From positions 1 to 38,452 of the forward strand of contig JACQAE010000298.1 in NCBI GenBank assembly GCA_016195095.1: a DNA stretch of 38,452 bases, given 5' to 3'. The first letter of the stretch is position 1; the number at the start of each line of letters is the position of its first letter. Shown here in pieces: positions 18,696-26,971 of the stretch. Under the pieces are notes generated by a model. That model worked only from the letters and a program-made list of their open reading frames with translations, did not search any database and was not told the origin of the DNA. The DNA is from Pseudomonadota bacterium. GTDB lineage: Bacteria; Pseudomonadota; Alphaproteobacteria; Rhizobiales; Xanthobacteraceae. Made by a program: the position numbers and the translations under genes.

Positions 18696-19445
18696 CTATT
18701 GCGGAGCAAGCCTGATCGCGCCATCGATTCGCACGACGGTGCCATTCAACATGACGTTTTCGATCATATGGATGGCAAGCTTGGCGAATTCGGCAGGCTC
18801 GCCGAGCCGTTTTGGAAACGGGATTGCCTGGCCAAGCGCAGCCTGAGCGGCTTCCGGAAGGGCGCGCAGCATCGGCGTCGCAAAGATGCCCGGAGCGATC
18901 GCAAGAACCCGAATGCCGAATTGGGCAAGCTCCCGCGCCGCCGGCAGCGTCAGCGCGGCAACGCCGCCCTTCGATGCGGCATAGGCGGACTGTCCGATCT
19001 GGCCCTCGAAGGCCGCGACCGAAGCAGTATTGATGATCACGCCGCGCTCCCCGGTGGAGAGCGGTGAAAGACCCGCCATGCGGCCCGCGGCCAACCGCAA
19101 GACATTAAAGGTGCCGATGAGATTGATCTCGATAACGCGAGTGAAATCTTCGAGCTGCATCGGCCCGTCGCGTCCGAGAATGCGCTTGGCGGGCCCAATT
19201 CCCGCGCAATGAACGCAAATCCGGAACGGCTCGATCATATTGATCGCGTCGGCAAAGCTATCCGGTCGCGAGACGTCCGCGGAAATCGCTGTTCCATCGA
19301 TCTCCTTAGCCAATACTTCCGCGGCACTTCCATTCGTATCGACGATGGCGACGCGGGCACCGGCTGCATGCAGAGCCAACGCGGTCGCGCGACCAAGACC
19401 GGACGCCCCGCCGGTCACCAGCGCAGTTTCACCATGAATAATCAC
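18696..19445 (-). CDS. short-chain dehydrogenase/reductase (3-hydroxyacyl-CoA dehydrogenase, type-2/HSD10-like)
   Basis: TALVTGGASGLGRATALALHAAGARVAIVDTN, GVIINTASVAAFEGQIGQSAYAASKGGVAALTLPAARELAQFGIRVLAIAPGIFATPML. Confidence 0.92.
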   Translation of the reverse strand: MIIHGETALVTGGASGLGRATALALHAAGARVAIVDTNGSAAEVLAKEIDGTAISADVSRPDSFADAINMIEPFRICVHCAGIGPAKRILGRDGPMQLEDFTRVIEINLIGTFNVLRLAAGRMAGLSPLSTGERGVIINTASVAAFEGQIGQSAYAASKGGVAALTLPAARELAQFGIRVLAIAPGIFATPMLRALPEAAQAALGQAIPFPKRLGEPAEFAKLAIHMIENVMLNGTVVRIDGAIRLAPQ

Positions 19446-20671
19446 GAGACCGAGCTGCGCGCGTCGCGAACGTCGAGTACAACCGCCATGGCGGTATCAC
19501 CGGCGGCACAGCCGTGAAACAAGCCGATGCCCCCACCCTTCATGACGAGTTCCTCGATCAGTTCAATGATAATACGCAGCCCCGTCGGACCTTGCGGATG
19601 CCCGTAGATCAGCGAGCAACCGAAATTGTTCATGGTGTTCGGATCGACTCCTGTTTCGCGAGCGAAAACGAGATCGTTCACGATGAACGGATTGTGGGAT
19701 TTGAACGCATCGACTTTGTCGATTGAAAGTTCGGCACGCTCCAGCGCCCGTTTTGCAGCTTTTACAGGCGCCGCCGGCATGTAGGCCAAGCGCTCGCGCG
19801 CCTGGCCAAATCCGCGCAAGGTGATGGCGATGTTCGGTTCCGACGAAAACTCTTTGGCGCAGTCGGCCATGGTCAGCACGATCCCGGCGTTCCCGTCGGC
19901 TGGGTGCGTCTGGCCGCCATAGGTAACGGTACCGCCCTTCACCACTGGCTTGAGTTTCGCGAGCCCGTCCGCCGTCGTGGGATGGATGCCTTCGTCGGCA
20001 ATGAGCGTGCCGGCCTCTTTGCGAAATTGAGGATCGGGAACGGAAAACGGCAGCGTCATGTAGCGCTTTTGAAAAGCCCCATCGTTCGCAAGCGCGTCGA
20101 GATATTGCTCGTAGCGACGGGCCACAAGATCGTGCTGCTCGGCAGTTGATATCTGCCAGTCACGCGCGCAGTTTTCCGCCGTATCGACCATTGCGCATCG
20201 CGCATTGGGATCTTCCTTGAAATTGTCGAGCACCCAATTCTCCACCGCTGGTGCCCCGCTCGGACCGCGCGGATTGGGATAAAGCACCACCGGTGAATTT
20301 GAGGTGCGGTCGCATGTTACCGTCAATGATGCCGTGGCATTCCCAGCCATGATCTCACCTGCCGAGGTGGCAAGGCAACGCGCACTGGTCGCGCACGCCT
20401 GCGAGATGGTTGGACCGGTGACGGCTGGCGCGCCGGCGACTGACATCAACCACGGCACGCCCCAGAAGCTCTTGTCCTGCGGCACCGTCATGCCCAGCAC
20501 CGCATGATCGATGCGATCGATTGGAAATTGTTTCGCCGCGAATACTTTCTTCGCGGTGTCGGCGGCGAATTTGACGCTATGAAGGTTAGCGAAACTCATC
20601 TGCCAGCGCGAAAACGGCGTGGACCAGTAAGCGCCGTATGGAATTCGGACAGCGGACAGATCGGTCATCAT
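19442..20671 (-). CDS. thiolase family protein (acetyl-CoA acetyltransferase-like, all catalytic motifs)
   Basis: SQACATSARCLATSAGEI, NNFGCSLIYGHPQGPTGLR, GLFHGCAAGDTAMAVVL; 4-bp overlap with downstream SDR gene. Confidence 0.88.
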   Translation of the reverse strand: MMTDLSAVRIPYGAYWSTPFSRWQMSFANLHSVKFAADTAKKVFAAKQFPIDRIDHAVLGMTVPQDKSFWGVPWLMSVAGAPAVTGPTISQACATSARCLATSAGEIMAGNATASLTVTCDRTSNSPVVLYPNPRGPSGAPAVENWVLDNFKEDPNARCAMVDTAENCARDWQISTAEQHDLVARRYEQYLDALANDGAFQKRYMTLPFSVPDPQFRKEAGTLIADEGIHPTTADGLAKLKPVVKGGTVTYGGQTHPADGNAGIVLTMADCAKEFSSEPNIAITLRGFGQARERLAYMPAAPVKAAKRALERAELSIDKVDAFKSHNPFIVNDLVFARETGVDPNTMNNFGCSLIYGHPQGPTGLRIIIELIEELVMKGGGIGLFHGCAAGDTAMAVVLDVRDARSSVS

Positions 20672-20717
20672 TGTCGCACCTTCTATTCAGCGTTCTGACG
20701 AACCATCAGGGAACCCA

Positions 20718-21740
20718 TTATGACTTCGCCTGGACGAAGCGATCCGTTCGGACGTCGCCTTCAAGGACGCCCGCGCGCTCAAGTCCCGATACGGCGGCAT
20801 CGATCATGGCGGGTGGCCCGCAGACATAAGCCTCGAGGCCGAATACGTCCCCGAGATGTTCCATCATGACATCGGTGACCAGCCCGCGCCGTCCGCTCCA
20901 GCCGGAATCCGCCGGCTCCTCGGACAGCACCGGGGTATAGGTGAAGGACGGAACGCTCCTCACCCAGTCGCGCAAAATGCGGGAGCAGTACAATTCGTCG
21001 CGCGAGCGCGCGCCATAAAGCAGGTGAATCGGACGCGTGTCCTTGACGTGGAACGCCTTGTCCAGCACCGACATGATCGGCGCCAACCCGGTGCCGCCCG
21101 CGACGCAGACCGCCGGGCGCCAGCTGTTCGACGACAGGCCGAAATGACCGAACGGCCCCAGCAGTTGCAGCGTGCCGCCGCTCGACATCCGCGACACGAA
21201 CGTGCCGATCTTGCCGCCCGGGTAGATGCGGACGTGAAAATCAATGCTGTCAGTCCCCGGCCGGTTTGCCGTGGAGAACGTCCGGTTCGGCGCCACGCCC
21301 GGCACCACCCACTCAAAGCATTGTCCGGCATGAAATTCGACCGGCCGGGGCGTTTCGACGGTGATTCGGTAAATTGTCGGCGTGAGTTTATCTACCCGAC
21401 GTACTATCGTATCGACCGTCGTGGGACGGATCGATGCCGATTCGGTTTCGATCAGCGCCAGATCGAGCACGATATCGCTCTTCGGGAAGCACAAGCAGGT
21501 GAGAATATTGCCCCGCGCGCGATGCCGGTCGTTGAAGATCGCAGGATCCGCGCCCGGCAGCTCTTGCACCTGGCCGGAATTAAGCTTCGCCATGCACGCG
21601 CCGCACTCGCCGGAACGGCAATTATACGGCACCGGCAAGCCAATCTGAATGCACGCGTCCAGCAATGTCTGGTCGCTGCGGCAGGTCAATGCGCTGCCGG
21701 AGGGAAGCAGCTTCAGATCGAACGCGGGCACGGTCTGCAT
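20718..21740 (-). CDS. ferredoxin-reductase: N-terminal plant-type 2Fe-2S ferredoxin plus FAD/NAD(P) reductase domains
   Basis: PYNCRSGECGACMAKLNSGQVQELPG...NILTCLCFPKSD; NRTFSTANRPG; CVAGGTGLAPIMSVLD; AYVCGPPAMIDAAV. Confidence 0.92.
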   Translation of the reverse strand: MQTVPAFDLKLLPSGSALTCRSDQTLLDACIQIGLPVPYNCRSGECGACMAKLNSGQVQELPGADPAIFNDRHRARGNILTCLCFPKSDIVLDLALIETESASIRPTTVDTIVRRVDKLTPTIYRITVETPRPVEFHAGQCFEWVVPGVAPNRTFSTANRPGTDSIDFHVRIYPGGKIGTFVSRMSSGGTLQLLGPFGHFGLSSNSWRPAVCVAGGTGLAPIMSVLDKAFHVKDTRPIHLLYGARSRDELYCSRILRDWVRSVPSFTYTPVLSEEPADSGWSGRRGLVTDVMMEHLGDVFGLEAYVCGPPAMIDAAVSGLERAGVLEGDVRTDRFVQAKS

Positions 21741-21754
21741 CAGCCTCGCGTCCG

Positions 21755-22519
21755 TCAGCCGGCATACATGGCGTTCTCGGAAAGCTTGCCGGTCCGCTTG
21801 ATGAATTCGGCGCCGGTTTCAGGCAGCGCGACGCCCCAATCCTTGGCGATGAAGGCGCGAACCTGCTGGTAGTAGTTCTCGCGCATGCCCTCGTTGGTGT
21901 CCGCCTTGAGACCCCAATGGCGATAGCGTTCGTTGGAACGCGACTTGTCGCCGCCGAACGAGGCAAGGCCGACCGGCAGCCACTTCATCACGGCGGCGTC
22001 GATCTCCGTCTTGCCCTGCGGCGTCCGCAGCAGGCTTTTCACGCCATCCATGCCGAGCCCGACATGGCCGTACTCCTCGTTGAGCGTATCCTGACATGCC
22101 TGCCGGAACGGCTCGTAAGGCGACTTGATGAAATGGCGGAACTGATGCGCGGCGGCGCGATCGACCAAGGCCAGAAACACCATCTGGTCGGCCCAGGTAT
22201 CGATCGGCACGTCGAAGGTCGACAGATGCGCCTTCTCCTTGATCACCTCCCGCCAGTCCAAATTGAGGTCCTCCAGCAGCTTTCGAAACCGCAGATGATG
22301 GCCGTATTCCTCCATCACCGTCTTCGCCATGCGCATTTTGAGGTCGGCGCTCGGCGCCTTGAGGATGCTGCGCTCGAACGAGTCGGCGCCGAATTCCTCG
22401 CTGACGACGTGAATGGCGATAATGTTCAATTGCAGCTTTCTAAACTCCTCGTTCTGGGCCTGAAAATCCGCCGGCGTGACGTTGCCCAGGCTTTCCGCGT
22501 TCGGGTTCAGCTTCAGCAT
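21755..22519 (-). CDS. PaaA-like diiron oxygenase (phenylacetic acid catabolic protein family, PF05138-type)
   Basis: Two EEYGH motifs (VMEEYGHHLRF and NEEYGHVGLG); TWADQMVFLALVDRAAAHQF and KWLPVGLASFGGD correspond to remembered E. coli PaaA segments LSWADIGVIGWLVDGAA and FWWPALMMFGPND. Confidence 0.82.
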   Translation of the reverse strand: MLKLNPNAESLGNVTPADFQAQNEEFRKLQLNIIAIHVVSEEFGADSFERSILKAPSADLKMRMAKTVMEEYGHHLRFRKLLEDLNLDWREVIKEKAHLSTFDVPIDTWADQMVFLALVDRAAAHQFRHFIKSPYEPFRQACQDTLNEEYGHVGLGMDGVKSLLRTPQGKTEIDAAVMKWLPVGLASFGGDKSRSNERYRHWGLKADTNEGMRENYYQQVRAFIAKDWGVALPETGAEFIKRTGKLSENAMYAG

Positions 22520-22541
22520 GGCATGCGCTCCATCGAAGGTC

Positions 22542-24017
22542 TTATTGATAAAAGCTGCGCGGCTTTTCTGAAATGTCCACGATCACGTTCTTCACCTGCG
22601 TGAAAGCGTGCATCGTCTCGAAAGCATCCTCGCGGCCAAAGCCGCTCGCCTTGGTACCGCCAAATGCGGCGCCTGATGGAAAGAGGTTGTAGCAATTGAT
22701 CCAGACTCGCCCGGCCTCGATGTCGCGCGCGGTGCGGTGCGCGCGGCCGAGATTCTCCGTCCAGATACCCGCGGCAAGGCCGTAATCGAGCAGATTGGCC
22801 GTCTGCATCATCGCGTATTCGCTAGACCAGGACTGAAAAGTAACGACCGGTCCAAAGATCTCGTCCTGCGCGATCACCATGTCCGCTTCGGCATCGATGA
22901 ACACCGTCGGCTCCATAAACAGAGCCTTCGGATAATCCTTCACGTTCATGCGGTTGCCACCGGCGATCAGCTTGGCGCCTTCGCTCTTGCCGATATCGAT
23001 GTAATGCAGAACCTCGTTGAGATGCTCCTCGAACACCATCGTTCCCATAGTCGTCGATTTATCGAACGGATTGCCGATTTTAAGTTGCGGGATGAGATCG
23101 ACCACCTTGCGCTGCAATTCGTCTGCGATGGAATGATGCGCGAAGACGCGGGAGCCGGCCGTGCACACCTGCCCCTGGTTCATGAAAGCTCCGAGCATGA
23201 TGCCCTGCGCCGCCTTGTCGAGATTGGCATCCTCGAATACGATCTGGGCGTTCTTGCCGCCCAGTTCGAGGGTGAGTTGCTTCGTCGAGGATGCGGCCGC
23301 GGCCATAACCGCCTTGCCGGTAGCGCTCGAGCCTGTGATCGAAATCTTGCGGATGTCCGGGTGCGATACGATCGATAGGCCAGTGGTCGCGCCGTATCCT
23401 GTCAATACATTGACGATCCCGGGTGGTAGGCAGTCCGCGATCAGCTTGGCGAATTCCAGGGTCGTGACCGGGGTCGGTTCTGCTGGCTTGTAGATAACGG
23501 CATTGCCGACCGCGATCGCTGGCGCGATCTTGCCGACGAACATGTTGAGCGGAAAATTCCAGGCGCCGATGATGCCGACGACGCCGAGCGGCTCACGGAT
23601 GTCGTAGCTGAGAATATCGCCGCCCGGCGACATCGTGTTGCCTTCCAACGCTCGCGCGGCGCCGGCGAAATAACGCAGACGATCCGCCGCAGTCAGCACA
23701 TTCGCGTAACTCTCACGCCAGGGCTTCCCGGTGTCGCTGGTCTCCAGCCATGCGAACCGGTCGGCCTGCGCCACCAGCCTGTCTGCCAGTTTGTTGATAT
23801 CCTCGGCGCGTTTGCGCGCACCCATACGGTGCCATTTGGGCCAGGCCGCCTTGGCGGCGATGACGGCTTCCACCACGTCACGCTCGGTCGCGTCCGGTAC
23901 GGTGCAAAGCACATCGCCCGTGATCGGGCTGATCGATTCCAGCGTACGGTTGGAGGACGATCGCCGCCATTCGTTGTTGACGAAAAGATCGTATTTCTTC
24001 TGGATCGAATAGGACAT
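22542..24017 (-). CDS. NAD(P)-dependent aldehyde dehydrogenase
   Basis: GIIGAWNFPLNMFVGKIAPAIAVGNAVIYKPAEPTP, LELGGKNAQIVFEDANLDKAAQGIMLGAFMNQGQVCTAGSRVF, FGREDAFETMHAFTQVKNV. Confidence 0.95.
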   Translation of the reverse strand: MSYSIQKKYDLFVNNEWRRSSSNRTLESISPITGDVLCTVPDATERDVVEAVIAAKAAWPKWHRMGARKRAEDINKLADRLVAQADRFAWLETSDTGKPWRESYANVLTAADRLRYFAGAARALEGNTMSPGGDILSYDIREPLGVVGIIGAWNFPLNMFVGKIAPAIAVGNAVIYKPAEPTPVTTLEFAKLIADCLPPGIVNVLTGYGATTGLSIVSHPDIRKISITGSSATGKAVMAAAASSTKQLTLELGGKNAQIVFEDANLDKAAQGIMLGAFMNQGQVCTAGSRVFAHHSIADELQRKVVDLIPQLKIGNPFDKSTTMGTMVFEEHLNEVLHYIDIGKSEGAKLIAGGNRMNVKDYPKALFMEPTVFIDAEADMVIAQDEIFGPVVTFQSWSSEYAMMQTANLLDYGLAAGIWTENLGRAHRTARDIEAGRVWINCYNLFPSGAAFGGTKASGFGREDAFETMHAFTQVKNVIVDISEKPRSFYQ

Positions 24018-24026
24018 GACGCAACT

Positions 24027-25202
24027 TCAAACGGACAGCAGATGAACTGTCGCGATCGCGGAATCCTTGCCGAGCAGTCCGCCCGCCATCTGCGCGAGAC
24101 CGACCTTTGCGCCCTCGACCTGGCGGGAACCGGCGCGCCCAGTAAGCTGCTCGTGAATTTCCAGAACTTGCGCCACGCCGGTCGCACCGACCGGATGGCC
24201 GCGGCTTGTCAGCCCGCCGCTGGTGTTCACCGGGATGCGCCCGCCGAGGCTCGTATCGCCATCCTCTACGAGCCGGATGGCTTCGCCGCGGCCGCACAGC
24301 ATCAGATCCTCGACATCGAAGAATTCCTGCGGGGCGCTCGGATCGTGCACCTCGGCGACATGGATATCCCGCGGATCGATGCCGCTGGCCGCGTAAGCAG
24401 CCAACGCAGCACGATGGGTCGCGTTGCCCGCCGGATCGCCCTCCGGCACACCCGATACGATCGCCGAGGCCGCCAGCACACTGGTGCTGCAGAGCCCGTA
24501 CAGTACCGCGAACTCCTCGCTGACCAGGATCGCGCAAGCCGCGCCGTCCACAACGCCGCCGCACATCGCACGCGTCAGTGGCGCGACAATCACCTTGTCG
24601 GCCAGAACAGCCTCCACCGTGAGTTCGGCACGCTCGGCGGCGCGATCATTGAGGCTTCCGTGCTTGCGGTTCTTGACCGCGGTCTTGGCGAAATGGCGCA
24701 CTTGCGCGCCGTATTTCTCCATGTAGGAGCGCGCGCGGCCTGCATTCACGTCCATGAAAACAGAGCGGCCCTCGCCCAGCGCCGGATGATCGGTCGCGGA
24801 CGCGAGTGCCGTAAACGCGCGCGTCTTGTCGACGTGGGTAAGCTTCTCCGCACCGAGGGCCAGCACACAGTCGTACTGCCCATAGGCGATCGCGTTGTAA
24901 GCCAGATGCACAGCATCGGAGCCGCTCGAACACGCGTTCTTGATGGTATGCATGGGCACCCGCATGATGCCCGCCGGCGACAGGAGCACTTGCGCCAAAA
25001 TTGATTCCTGATTGACGATCACGCCACCGAAGGCGTTGCCGACAAACGCCGCCTGCACGTCTGTGGCAGAAATTCCGACGGCCGCAAGCGCGTCGCGCAC
25101 CACCGGCGCGGCAATGTCCACGAGCGAGCGATCGACGAACCGGCCAAACCGACCGATGGCGCCCCCTGCAACCACGACCTTGTGTGATGGCGCTTTCATC
25201 AA
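24027..25202 (-). CDS. SCP-x/Ltp-type thiolase-fold acyltransferase (no second catalytic Cys at C-terminus)
   Basis: KNACSSGSDAVHLAYNAI, VAEVHDPSAPQEFFDVEDL, NTSGGLTSRGHPVGATG; C-terminus AQMAGGLLGKDSAIATVHLL lacks the Cys of biosynthetic thiolases. Confidence 0.87.
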   Translation of the reverse strand: MMKAPSHKVVVAGGAIGRFGRFVDRSLVDIAAPVVRDALAAVGISATDVQAAFVGNAFGGVIVNQESILAQVLLSPAGIMRVPMHTIKNACSSGSDAVHLAYNAIAYGQYDCVLALGAEKLTHVDKTRAFTALASATDHPALGEGRSVFMDVNAGRARSYMEKYGAQVRHFAKTAVKNRKHGSLNDRAAERAELTVEAVLADKVIVAPLTRAMCGGVVDGAACAILVSEEFAVLYGLCSTSVLAASAIVSGVPEGDPAGNATHRAALAAYAASGIDPRDIHVAEVHDPSAPQEFFDVEDLMLCGRGEAIRLVEDGDTSLGGRIPVNTSGGLTSRGHPVGATGVAQVLEIHEQLTGRAGSRQVEGAKVGLAQMAGGLLGKDSAIATVHLLSV

Positions 25203-25588
25203 TCAACGCCTAATTCCGCAATGCCCTTCGCCGTCTGTGCTCCATCAGGCTTGCTCGCTGACAAAGCGCAGCGAATCGTCGTCCCCACTTCGGTAACTTC
25301 CGCGCGCAGTATGAGCTCGTCTTGCGGATAGACCGGTGCGGTGAACGTGACGTCGAGGGATTTCAGTGCCGGCTCCCCTGCAATCTCGCCCAGCAGCAGA
25401 GCGAACTGAGCCGTTGTCATCGGCCCCTGCTGGAGAACGTTCGGAAACCCGGCTTTGGCGGCGAAGGCATCGTCGACATGAATCGGATTGGGATCTTCCG
25501 TCGCTGTCGAAAATAGCGCTACCCGCCCGCGGCCCGGCGAAGCGAGCTTTCTCTCAAACAGAACATCGCCCTTTGCAAAGGATTTCAT
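25199..25588 (-). CDS. MaoC-like (R)-specific hydratase/dehydratase (hotdog fold)
   Basis: FSTATEDPNPIHVDDAFAAKAGFPNVLQQGPMTTAQFALLLGEIAG; ATGA overlap with downstream thiolase. Confidence 0.88.
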   Translation of the reverse strand: MKSFAKGDVLFERKLASPGRGRVALFSTATEDPNPIHVDDAFAAKAGFPNVLQQGPMTTAQFALLLGEIAGEPALKSLDVTFTAPVYPQDELILRAEVTEVGTTIRCALSASKPDGAQTAKGIAELGVD

Positions 25589-25589
25589 G

Positions 25590-25991
25590 TCAAGACTGCT
25601 TCACAAGGCGCGTGACCTCACGCACGGCGAGCGCTCCGCTGCCGGCATGCCGATATTCAAAGGTCACATCGGCGAACCACACCGTCCCGCGCTTGCCCTG
25701 CTTTTCGGTGATCTTGTCGATATGAACAGTGACGTCGAGTTCATCGTCGAACGAGACAGGAGAAAACCAATCGTACCGCTGTCCGCCGTGCAGCGCTTTT
25801 TCACGCGGGATGTCGAGATCCTCGAACAGATTCACCCCAAGCGTCTCGCCGCGCAGGAAGACCAGGTAGGTCGGCGGGACGGTTTGCGGCTCGCGATCGT
25901 CGCCAAGCGCCGCCATGAACTTGCGCGCCAGCGCGCGGCTTGGCCGCAGGCGATAGGGCGGATACGTATGACCCTGCAAGGAAAGATTCAT
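25590..25991 (-). CDS. FAS1-like dehydratase/MaoC N-terminal-domain-like protein (probable partner of the adjacent MaoC)
   Basis: 133 aa; PPTYLVFLRGE...LHGGQRYDWFSPVSFDDELDVTVHIDKITEKQGKRGTVWFADVTFEYRHAGSGALAVREVTRLV. Confidence 0.8.
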   Translation of the reverse strand: MNLSLQGHTYPPYRLRPSRALARKFMAALGDDREPQTVPPTYLVFLRGETLGVNLFEDLDIPREKALHGGQRYDWFSPVSFDDELDVTVHIDKITEKQGKRGTVWFADVTFEYRHAGSGALAVREVTRLVKQS

Positions 25992-26070
25992 TCACAACTT
26001 CCCATTGGCGCGGCTGGAGCCGCGACCTTGATGAGAAGCATAGGCCCACCTACGCTCTTGTCAATTATTT

Positions 26071-26086
26071 TTTACGACTATGTAAA
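26071..26086. promoter_or_regulatory. operator candidate TTTAC-GACTAT-GTAAA upstream of the eight-gene minus-strand operon
   Basis: Same half-sites and N6 spacer as sites at 11.8, 14.3 and 18.4 kb; 80 bp before the first start codon. Confidence 0.7.
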
Positions 26087-26232
26087 TTTAGTTAATCCCC
26101 CGATTTGCGTATGCCCGTGACGCGGGGCGAATGGCCACTGTGTCGTTGACAACGCACAAATAGAAATGCTGTCCGGCGGGAATTGGCAACAGATATAGGC
26201 GACTAACTAACCGATAGGCCTTTGCCTCATTC

Positions 26233-26289
26233 CCTATCAGTTCAAACTGGATAGGCTTCTGCCGATTCCTTATCAGTCAACTGGATAAG
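26233..26289. repeat. two tandem imperfect dyads: CCTATCAGTTCAAACTGGATAGG and CTTATCAGTCAACTGGATAAG
   Basis: Both fold back with the same one-base G bulge; spaced ~36 bp. Confidence 0.7.
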
Positions 26290-26454
26290 TCTTTCTGGAA
26301 ACCTTGTCAGTAAGGCCGCACGAAATAGCCCTTTGCCCTGGTGCCCGTCGGCATCGATAACGACTGCCTGTACGGCCCTCAATTCCGATTTAAAAACCTC
26401 GTCAACAACGGGTGGTCCGATCGGCGCTTGGGGTGGAACCCTGATCCCGCTGCC

Positions 26455-26808
26455 GCCGCCCGCGACGGTCGCGGTCTGGCTCGCGGCCGGCGGCGCCGTC
26501 CGGGTCGCGGCCCCGGTCGCGGCCTCGGTCGCGGCGTCAATCCCGCTCATGCGCGTCGATCACGCCAGGCGCCACGGCGTCGCCGTCGTGCCGGGCGCGC
26601 GCCGCGCTGGGCCAGGGGCGCGGCCATGCGCGGACGCGGTTGTGCACGGCCGCCGCCATGCGCGCGAACGCGTCCATGCGATGTCTCTCTGTCGGCGCGG
26701 CGGCACGCTGGCATCGGCCGGTGCCTTGGCAAATTCCTTCCGGCGCGCGCGGCTTTTCTCGATGCGCGCGCGCCATTCGGATTGCGCGCTGCCGCAGGGC
26801 TACGGCTC
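26455..26808 (+). repeat. duplicated segment copy B (fusion of sequences corresponding to 8957-9096 and 9949-10095)
   Basis: By-eye alignment; minus-strand ORF ends AARARHDGDAVAPGVIDAHERD versus EAARARHDGDAVAPGAIDAHERD in copy A. Confidence 0.88.
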
Positions 26809-26895
26809 ACTAAGCGCGGCGAGGTGGCGCCGGGCATCGGATCGCTGCCGAAAGTTCGGATGATACGGCGTGATGTGGCGCCATGAGGAAAGGAT

Positions 26896-26971
26896 TGGTG
26901 CCCAGGGGCGGAATCGAACCACCGACACCGTGATTTTCAGTCACGTGCTCTACCAACTGAGCTACCTGGGC
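26896..26971 (-). tRNA. tRNA-Phe (anticodon GAA), CCA encoded
   Basis: Reverse complement GCCCAGGTAGCTCAGTTGGTAGAGCACGTGACTGAAAATCACGGTGTCGGTGGTTCGATTCCGCCCCTGGGCACCA folds as a cloverleaf; anticodon loop CTGAAAA. Confidence 0.98.

Noticed and set aside
21665-22603. 312-aa + strand ORF opposite the PaaA-like gene
   Set aside because: No domain pattern; shadow of the well-supported minus-strand diiron gene.
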